A DNA stretch of 64,000 nt from Anadara kagoshimensis (taxonomy: Eukaryota; Mollusca; Bivalvia; Arcoida; Arcidae): the NCBI GenBank assembly GCA_021292105.1, contig CM037860.1:12046698-12110697 (forward strand). The letters run 5' to 3'. Under the pieces are notes generated by a model. It made no database searches, was not told the origin of the DNA, and was given only the letters and a program-made list of their open reading frames with translations. Made by a program: the position numbers and the translations under genes. How positions within the stretch are numbered: the stretch's first letter is position 1; each line of letters opens with the position of its first letter. This document shows positions 56,076 to 64,000 of this stretch, piece by piece.

Positions 56076-56246
56076 ACTTCGACAAAGGAAGTTAGTTTGG
56101 GTGCTTAGGAAGGATAAATTACACATCTCCTGTTGAGATGTCCATACTGATTTGTTTCCATAATGTAGTACAATCTGTTTTCGATCGTCAGTCCAAAACT
56201 GGATGTTTCATAACTTGGTGCCTCATTATGTTTATCTTGTCTTAAT

Positions 56247-56250
56247 TAAT

Positions 56251-56285
<35 letters not shown>

Positions 56286-56287
56286 TT
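56247..56287. repeat. (TTTA)n microsatellite
   Basis: About ten TTTA units. Confidence 0.95.
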
Positions 56288-56289
56288 GT

Positions 56290-57960
56290 CATTTTTGTTT
56301 GTTTTTCGTCTCCTTGGTATTTAATTGACAATTGCCAAGAACATGATTTAGATACGCTAAATACTACCTACACCAGGCGACTTTTTCAAGACATTATAAC
56401 ACTATATGAAAATCATACTGTATACTCTGTATGCGACCTTCCATATCGTCATGCATTATTATACGACATAACAACATCATGCTGTGATAATGTTGTCGCT
56501 ATAGACCACAATTTCTTTGAAAACCAAAGCGAGATGGAAACAGCTCATGCAGATGAATAATCGGATATTAATTAACGTTATAAATGCAGTGAGTTTGTGT
56601 ATTCTGAATTACTTACAGAAATGTAATTCTAAATATTGTACGTTCGACAAATGGAATAATACATAATTGATTTCTCTTCAATTAATTTCTATCTAAAGAA
56701 TCATATAAAAGATTTGCTCAGTTTTCAACAGATCTAGATCCAAATCTGTCCGTCATAATATTGTTTTAAAAAAGCATTTTATGTGATGTTTCATAAAATT
56801 TGTATTTGAATCTCACATCTTTTCATTTTGCAATACAGTTAATTCTCAATCCATCGCCACTATTTGTTCAGTAAAAATTTGGTGGCTTACAAGTTGAAGA
56901 GGCTTATCAAGAAAAAGAAAAACAGAAGAAATGGATTTTGGGGCGTCAAAATAATATGACAATAAGCGATGTGGAAAGTTATTGATGGATATTTCACTAT
57001 TTTGTAGGTTTGGAAGGTTGGGGCGACGTGGTGACAAACCAATATGTTACCTGTTGCAAAACAATAAGTCTGAATATCAAACTATAGTGACTTTTTTATT
57101 GGTCTTAGACATGTTCAACGTAACGAAACAATTCTATGCACAATACTACAATAGTATCGTTGCACAATTGGTGCCGAAATCGACAAAACATACAACATAT
57201 GTTCAAGGCTAGGTGGCATCTAGTTGCTATCAATGTCATGCACTAACGTGAAAAACCCATTACTAATAATGCTTAATAAGCTTGGGGTTAACTTAAAAAC
57301 AATATTAGTTGTAGATCTGGCCAATTGAATTAATTGGTATTGTTTAAATGTGTACTCTAACCACAAAGCAAATTGTAAAATTTGTAAATAAAAATAAACA
57401 TACCTTCGACATGGCTAATTGTTTCATATATTCACTGATGCAATAAATACTCCCATGTTTCAATATTTCTTTTCGTCTTTTTCGATACCTTTAAAATCCA
57501 ATGAAAAATCACACTACGGTCCATATAGCATAGAAAATATAATAATTCAACAGTATTTACACTGCAATCAACTCAAGTACTATCTATTGTTTCATACTTG
57601 TAGTGAATTTAAACATTTTTTCTATGTGTATTAAACAAATATTTATCCAAGACAAAGACCTGTTCAATACAATGCGAGTTATTAGTAATTTTGACACAAG
57701 TCTGACAACACAGTCATGCGTTTTATAAGTTAGAATTAACCTTTCTTATATTTAAATATTTCTGATCAATATAAGTAAGAATTTGATGAACTTGATAAGA
57801 TTTCGTCAAAAATGAATTTGGTTTATGTAATAATGATAGGCCGAGATACATGCCGTCAACGAATTTAAGGTTTTTTTTTATATTATTTATGTATATATAT
57901 ACCGTTTACTGTATTCGAAACAATATGCGATTAAACAAGCCTAAAAAGATGAGTTATATA
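56290..57960. other. Intergenic AT-rich sequence
   Basis: ORFs of 60-76 residues at 56846-57037 (minus) and 56982-57212 (plus) overlap each other and show no motif. No gene is supported. Confidence 0.35.
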
Positions 57961-58943
57961 TGGAATTCGAAAGTCACATTAATTAGTTAAACTCAATTTA
58001 TCTCAGTTAAATTAAGTTTAACTCAGTTAAACTTAATTTAACTGACAAATAATTCACATGAACTGGACTATCTCTTATTAACTGGAGATAAACCTGGTTA
58101 TTCTCATTTTTGTGACTTTCGCGTCGGTTAATGGTAGTTGTAACTATTATTAACTGACAATTTTCATTAACTGCAGATAAGTTGAGTTGTTCAGTTCATG
58201 CGAGATAATAATATATTGATGTAATAAAGCATGTGTGACTTTACATGTTCAAGAAATTAAAAACTTATATGGAGATCCTCTAAATGTCTATTTGTATTCA
58301 CCATTAACAAATTAAGCTGACAATTGTATATTTGTTTAGAGGAATTTAGTGCTTGAATATATTTATCAAAAAATATGAACAATTGATACTTTTATATTAT
58401 TTTTTTAATTCAAAAGTTAATAATCAACCGAATATGTAAATTATTCAGTGATGAATAGTTAAGCGAATATGTAAATTATTCAGTGATGAATAGTTAAGCA
58501 TTTTTAAGCATTCTGTTTTAGATTTTAATAAACATAATACAAGACACACTTGTTTACCTTATTATTTTCATCATCAAAGTTCTTCCAAGATTTTATCTCT
58601 TACTAAGTCAATTGAACTAAGTTTCATGAGAATGAGATACAAAGCAATCAAAACGCTTGCTGAGTTCATACGAGTTAATTGTCAGTTCATGACAATTATT
58701 CCTCAGTCAAGTCATATTAAAAGCAGATAAAATCGATTTATCTGAGTTAAATTAAGTTTTTCTCCAGTTAAGTCGAATTAATTTGCATTTTCTCAGTTAA
58801 ACTAAGATATTCTGTAATTCGCATTAACTGCAGTTAATGCAAATTAATTGGCATTAACTGAGTTAAATTAAGTTTAACTGAGTTAAACTTAATTTAACTG
58901 AGATAAATTGAGTTTAACTAATTAATGTGACTTTCGAATTCCA
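57961..58943. mobile_element. 983-bp foldback element rich in GTTAA palindromes
   Basis: The ends TGGAATTCGAAAGTCACATT and the inverted copy at 58924-58943 continue as identical inverted repeats for about 85 bp (TTAATTAGTTAAACTC, TTATCTCAGTTAAATTAAG and so on). TATATA flanks both sides, so a 2-6 bp TA-type duplication is possible. The arms are themselves built of CAGTTAAA/TTTAACTGA palindromes. The middle holds a 35-bp direct duplication (58429-58499). No coding capacity. Confidence 0.85.
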
Positions 58944-59022
58944 TATATATATATATGAAGTAGATGGAACAATTTGTAATTAAAACAAAAAATCGGTACA
59001 TTTATTTGCCACCAAGGCCAAA

Positions 59023-59075
59023 TTAATAATAATAATAATAAATAAATAGATAAATAAATAAATAAATAAATAAAC
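59023..59075. repeat. (AAT)n and (AAAT)n microsatellite
   Basis: AAT units pass into AAATA units. Confidence 0.95.
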
Positions 59076-59189
59076 TAAAGAAAAAAAGTAAGACATTGGG
59101 GTCACTGACAATCATTTTCCTTACCTTTGCGGAGAACTCGATTCGATCCATATTGTTGTTAAAGAACTGTCAGAGGACAGCAATACAAC

Positions 59190-59254
59190 TGTCATGTGCT
59201 ACTTTTGAATGCGCTATTTTATTTTATTAATTTTATCAAAAGTAGCACATGACA
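59190..59254. mobile_element. 65-bp hairpin, intact
   Basis: TGTCATGTGCTACTTTTGA and TCAAAAGTAGCACATGACA are exact inverted arms around an AT-only loop. A decayed relative is at 54816-54872. Confidence 0.85.
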
Positions 59255-59524
59255 CAATCGATAATTTATAACTAGGAACGTGAAAATTAAGAAAGTCCGG
59301 TATATCATTGCAATCCGATTTTTTTTCAGAAAACATACTAAATTGACATTTTTAATGGATATGTTTTCAGAAAGCAGCAATACATACATTAACTAACTTA
59401 AAAGATCAAGTGGGCCTTGTATGGATATCGACATGGAAACACACTGTGTCAATTTGACCAAAATCCAATATTGCTTTTAATCACTGGGGCAGGTTTTTCG
59501 GCTTAATACTTGTCAGCAAATTAG

Positions 59525-59830
59525 TTGCGTTGAGAAATGTTGTTTAATATCCCACTTAAGAATATTTTACTTATATCCAGATGTCACCACCTGTAGGCGA
59601 AGGTGCAGAAATTTTGCCTGTGCGTTGCGCTTATGGCATCATATGGCAAGGTTTTTTTTCGTGCTACGCCCATCGTGACACGGGACCTTGTTTTTTTAAG
59701 TTGTCATCCGAAAGAAACGCGACGTTCATTACGTATTGTGGAGTAATTGGCGAAAAAAAAGTCACTTCCCACTTTCAAGTCAAACCAGGTCGGGGTTCGA
59801 ACCAACAACCTCTAACTTTCAGAGCTACCG
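59525..59830 (-). repeat. tRNA-derived SINE, family A
   Basis: B box GGTTCGAACCCCGAC is visible on the minus strand near 59800; the A box region is eroded. The body matches other family A copies (GCACCTTCGCCTACAGGTGG). It is inserted in a locally duplicated segment whose copies (AAATCCAATATTGCTTT plus GCAGGT(G/T)TYTCGG) flank it at 59460 and 59977. Confidence 0.75.
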
Positions 59831-59976
59831 CATTGGTTTTGTCAGAAAAAGAGTACGATTTTATCATATTTCCAGAAGGCATGCGCAGCGATGCGATGGA
59901 AAACGCATACGTTAATGTTTTAGGTAACAGATGGACCTTGTATCATGTGGCTACACACTTCGTCAATTTGACCAAA

Positions 59977-60300
59977 ATCCAATATTGCTTTCAATCAGTT
60001 AAGGCAGGTGTCTCGGCCTAATTTTTGTCAGAAATAGAGTTGATTTTATGTGATAATTATAGTGATATTCAAATGTAAAACATAAAGATAACGTTAGGTG
60101 TGGAATCAATGAATACCGATACACAACTACATGTGTATTGCTTATCATCACTTAAGGCAGGTTTCTCGGTCTAAATTTTGTAGGCAGGTCTGTCGGCCTT
60201 ATTTTTGTAAGAAAATGAGTTTATGTGCTAATTATAATGGTATTCAGATAGAAGACATAACTATGACGTTAGGTGGGGAATCAATGAATGCCAATAAATA
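59977..60300. repeat. ~160-bp local duplication
   Basis: Blocks at 60004-60120 and 60150-60300 both run GGCAGGTNTCTCGGNCTAA, a TTTTGT(C/A)AGAAA word, ATGTGNTAATTATANTG, GACATAAC- or AACATAAAG-like words, AACGTTAGGTGTGGAATCAA and TGAATRCC. Related fragments lie at 59485 and 59830. Confidence 0.6.
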
Positions 60301-60419
60301 TGTATAAAAATCAAACACAATCATTATACCGCTGAACAGGATAAAATGTGGACCAGAAGATCATGAAGAGAATTTATATAGGGAAACATTGATAAAACCT
60401 GTAATGAGTTCGAATATCA

Positions 60420-63217
60420 AGAGATAGGTCCTGGTAACATCATTGTTCATGAGAATGTACCCAACAATTGACTCAATCAGAGATAGGTCCTGGTAACATC
60501 ATTGTTCATGAGAATGTACCCAACAATTGACTCAATCAGAGATAGGTCCTGGTAACATCATTGTTCATGAGAATGTACCCAACAATTGACTCAATCAGAG
60601 ATAGGTCCTGGTAACATCATTGTTCATGAGAATGTATCCAACAATTGACTCAATCAGAGATAGGTCCTGGTAACATCATTGTTCATGAGAATGTATCCAA
60701 CAATTGACTCAATCAGAGATAGGTCCTGGTAACATCATTGTTCATGAGAATGTACCCAACAATTGACTCAATCAGAGATAGGTCCTGGTAACATCATTGT
60801 TCATGAGAATGTACCCAACAATTGACTCAATCAGAGATAGGTCCTGGTAACATCATTGTTCATGAGAATGTACCCAACAATTGACTCAATCAGAGATAGG
60901 TCCTGGTAACATCATTGTTCATGAGAATGTACCCAACAATTGACTCAATCAGAGATAGGTCCTGGTAACATCATTGTTCATGAGAATGTACCCAACAATT
61001 GACTCAATCAGAGATAGGTCCTGGTAACATCATTGTTCATGAGAATGTACCCAACAATTGACTCAATCAGAGATAGGTCCTGGTAACATCATTGTTCATG
61101 AGAATGTACCCAACAATTGACTCAATCAGAGATAGGTCCTGGTAACATCATTGTTCATGAGAATGTACCCAACAATTGACTCAATCAGAGATAGGTCCTG
61201 GTAACATCATTGTTCATGAGAATGTACCCAACAATTGACTCAATCAGAGATAGGTCCTGGTAACATCATTGTTCATGAGAATGTACCCAACAATTGACTC
61301 AATCAGATATAGGTCCTGGTAACATCATTGTTCATGAGAATGTACCCAACAATTGACTCAATCAGAGATAGGTCCTGGTAACATCATTGTTCATGAGAAT
61401 GTACCCAACAATTGACTCAATCAGAGATAGGTCCTGGTAACATCATTGTTCATGAGAATGTACCCAACAATTGACTCAATCAGAGATAGGTCCTGGTAAC
61501 ATCATTGTTCCTGAGAATGTACCCAACAATTGACTCAATCAGAGATAGGTCCTGGTAACATCATTGTTCATGAGAATGTACCCAACAATTGACTCAATCA
61601 GAGATAGGTCCTGGTAACATCATTGTTCATGAGAATGTACCCAACAATTGACTCAATCAGAGATAGGTCCTGGTAACATCATTGTTCATGAGAATGTACC
61701 CAACAATTGACTCAATCAGAGATAGGACCTGGTAACATCATTGTTCATGAGAATGTACCCAACAATTGACTCAATCAGAGATAGGTCCTGGTAACATCAT
61801 TGTTCATGAGAATGTACCCAACAATTGACTCAATCAGAGATAGGACCTGGTAACATCATTGTTCATGAGAATGTACCCAACAATTGACTCAATCAGATAT
61901 TGGTCCCGGTAACATCATTGTTCATGAGAATGTACCCAACAATTGACTCAATCAGAGATAGGTCCTAGTAACATCATTGTTCATGAGAATGTACCCAACA
62001 ATTGACTCAATCAGAGATAGGACCTGGTAACATCATTGTTCATGAGAATGTACCCAACAATTGACTCAATCAGATATTGGTCCCGGTAACATCATTGTTC
62101 ATGAGAATGTACCCAACAATTGACTCAATCAGAGATAGGTCCTAGTAACATCATTGTTCATGAGAATGTACCCAACAATTGACTCAATCAGAGATAGGTC
62201 CTGGTAACATCATTGTTCATCAGAATGTACCCAACAATTGACTCAATCAGAGATAGGTCCTGGTAACATCATTGTTCATGAGAATGTACCCAACAATTGA
62301 CTCAATCAGAGATAGGACCTGGTAACATCATTGTTCATGAGAATGTACCCAACAATTGACTCAATCAGATATTGGTCCCGGTAACATCATTGTTCATGAG
62401 AATGTACCCAACAATTGACTCAATCAGAGATAGGTCCTAGTAACATCATTGTTCATGAGAATGTACCCAACAATTGACTCAATCAGAGATAGGTCCTGGT
62501 AACATCATTGTTCATGAGAATGTACCCAACAATTGACTCAATCAGAGATAGGTCCTGGTAACATCATTGTTCATGAGAATGTACCCAACAATTGACTCAA
62601 TCAGAGATAGGTCCTGGTAACATCATTGTTCATGAGAATGTACCCAACAATTGACTCAATCAGAGATAGGTCCTGGTAACATCATTGTTCATGAGAATGT
62701 ATCCAACAATTGACTCAATCAGAGATAGGTCCTGGTAACATCATTGTTCATGAGAATGTATCCAACAATTGACTCAATCAGAGATAGGTCCTGGTAACAT
62801 CATTGTTCATGAGAATGTACCCAACAATTGACTCAATCAGAGATAGGTCCTGGTAACATCATTGTTCATCAGAATGTACCCAACAATTGACTCAATCAGA
62901 GATAGGTCCTGGTAACATCATTGTTCATCAGAATGTACCCAACAATTGACTCAATCAGAGATAGGTCCTGGTAACATCATTGTTCATGAGAATGTACCCA
63001 ACAATTGACTCAATCAGAGATAGGTCCTGGTAACATCATTGTTCATGAGAATGTACCCAACAATTGACTCAATCAGAGATAGGTCCTGGTAACATCATTG
63101 TTCATCAGAATGTACCCAACAATTGACTCAATCAGAGATAGGTCCTGGTAACATCATTGTTCATCAGAATGTACCCAACAATTGACTCAATCAGATATTG
63201 GTCCCGGTAACATCATT
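60420..63217. repeat. 59-bp satellite array, about 47 units
   Basis: The unit AGAGATAGGTCCTGGTAACA, TCATTGTTCATGAGAATGTA, CCCAACAATTGACTCAATC repeats head to tail. Most units are identical; diagnostic variants are TATTGGTCCCGG, GGTCCTAG, GGACCTGG, ATGTATCC, TTCATCAG and one TTCCTGAG. Each unit holds the AP-1-like word TGACTCA. No coding or TIR features. Confidence 0.98.
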
Positions 63218-63394
63218 TGAATGATTCATTCTGATTTTAAACACTCACATATCTAATCTGACGTATTTTAGGTTTTTACGCTCTGAACTACAAGTGATTT
63301 AGTTAGATTACAATTTATGTGTATTTGAAACATTTACGTACTAACATTTTTCTATTCTTCTTTCATTGAAATATCAGAGGTTACAGTACTAAAA

Positions 63395-63490
63395 AATAAA
63401 AACTATCGAAAGTTAAACACTAAGGTTTGAGCTAAAGAAGTAATACCACATCTGCATCTGCGGCTCATTTCGGCTTCTCGTTAGCTAGAT
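63395..63490. mobile_element. MITE family Z, left end
   Basis: ACTATCGAAAGTTAAACACT followed by GAGCTAAAG, then CTCATTTCGGCTTCTCGTTA and GCTAGATCTCGGCAG. The order matches family Z copies in gene 2's intron. The right end would lie past the window. Confidence 0.65.
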
Positions 63491-64000
63491 CTCGGCAGAT
63501 TTTCCACGGCTGCTATCTATATCTCGGCAGATTTTCCACGGCTGTTATCTATATCTCGGCAGATTTTCCATGGCTGCTATCTATATCTCGGCAGATTTTC
63601 CACGGCTGTTATCTATATCTCGGCAGATTTTCCATGGCTGCTATCTATATCTCGGCAGATTTTCCACGGCTGTTATCTATTCCTCGACAGATTTTCCACG
63701 GCTGTTATCTATTCCTCGACAGATTTTCCACGGCTGTTATCTATTCCTCGACATCTTTTCCACGGCTGCTATCTATTCCTCGACAGATTTTCCACAGCTG
63801 CTATTTAATCCTCGACAGATTTTCCACGGCTGCTATCTATTCCTCGACATCTTTTCCACGGCTGCTATCTATTCCTCGACAACTTTTCCACAGCTGCTAT
63901 TTAATCCTCGACAGATTTTCCACGGCTGCTATCTATTCCTCGACAGATTTTCCACAGCTGCTATTTAATCCTCGACAGATTTTCCACGGCTGCTATCTAT
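63491..64000. repeat. 32-bp satellite array, about 16 units, open at the window end
   Basis: The unit CTCGGCAGATTTTCCACGGC followed by TGCTATCTATAT recurs every 32 bp. Early units read ATCTCGGCAG; later ones TCCTCGACAG or TCCTCGACATC. The array begins exactly where the interior of the adjacent family Z MITE would continue. The 132-residue ORF across it is a by-product. Confidence 0.97.

Noticed and set aside
55840..56085. 81-residue minus-strand ORF
   Set aside because: It overlaps a family Y fragment and has no motif.
59581..60021. 146-residue ORF on the plus strand
   Set aside because: Its first two-thirds is the antisense translation of a family A SINE, and the rest is a locally duplicated segment. 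The same SINE gives similar peptides at 24894 without being a gene.
60420..63217. Regular array that could be mistaken for a CRISPR
   Set aside because: Units are contiguous 59-bp copies with no unique spacers, in an intron-bearing eukaryotic genome.
63570..63968. 132-residue repetitive ORF
   Set aside because: It is open only because the 32-bp satellite happens to lack stops when read through three phases; no start context or flanking exon supports it.

Overview
The window looks like nuclear DNA of a marine bivalve mollusc. It is AT-rich, genes are sparse with GT-AG introns of up to about 14 kb, and most of the rest is short interspersed repeats. These include tRNA-derived SINEs, many hairpin MITEs, a GACGGACG-type dispersed repeat, non-LTR retrotransposon debris, a pogo-like transposon and hammerhead-ribozyme relics of the kind known from Penelope-like elements and retrozymes. 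Bivalve is an inference from repeat style and protein similarity; I cannot name the species.

Two host genes can be read exon by exon, both on the minus strand. (1) A thiopurine S-methyltransferase (TPMT) gene, 17782 down to 6284, has eight coding exons with phase-compatible canonical splice sites and encodes 270 residues. Its introns hold a dead pogo/Tigger-like transposon (7224-9717), a MITE, SINEs and dispersed repeats. (2) A gene from 49256 down to 33398 has two coding exons around a 14.2 kb intron and encodes about 541 residues of low-complexity protein with KSGARP repeats and a polyproline run; I do not recognise it. Weaker candidates are an isolated first coding exon (53470-53339), a type II membrane-anchor-like ORF (47651-47477) and a small membrane ORF (31409-31176).

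Layout: 1-6283 is repeats downstream of TPMT. 6284-17782 is TPMT. 17783-22250 is its 5' flank with hairpin elements and a SINE. 22257-26520 is a LINE copy split by a 2,907 bp inverted-repeat transposon, which itself contains SINEs. 26521-33397 is mostly featureless. 33398-49256 is gene 2; its intron carries MITEs, many copies of one dispersed repeat and an old 3.2 kb inverted-repeat element with an unassigned protein. 49257-60400 has hairpin elements, ribozyme relics and a 983 bp foldback element. 60420-63217 is a 59-bp satellite of about 47 units. 63491 to the window end is a 32-bp satellite that appears to have grown from the inside of a MITE family seen elsewhere in the window.

Most promising for novelty: the three ribozyme relics, the 2,907 bp element with 97-bp identical ends and 5-bp target duplication, the 3.2 kb element with an unassigned protein, the MITE-to-satellite transition, and a roughly 240-bp dispersed repeat with about 18 copies or fragments.
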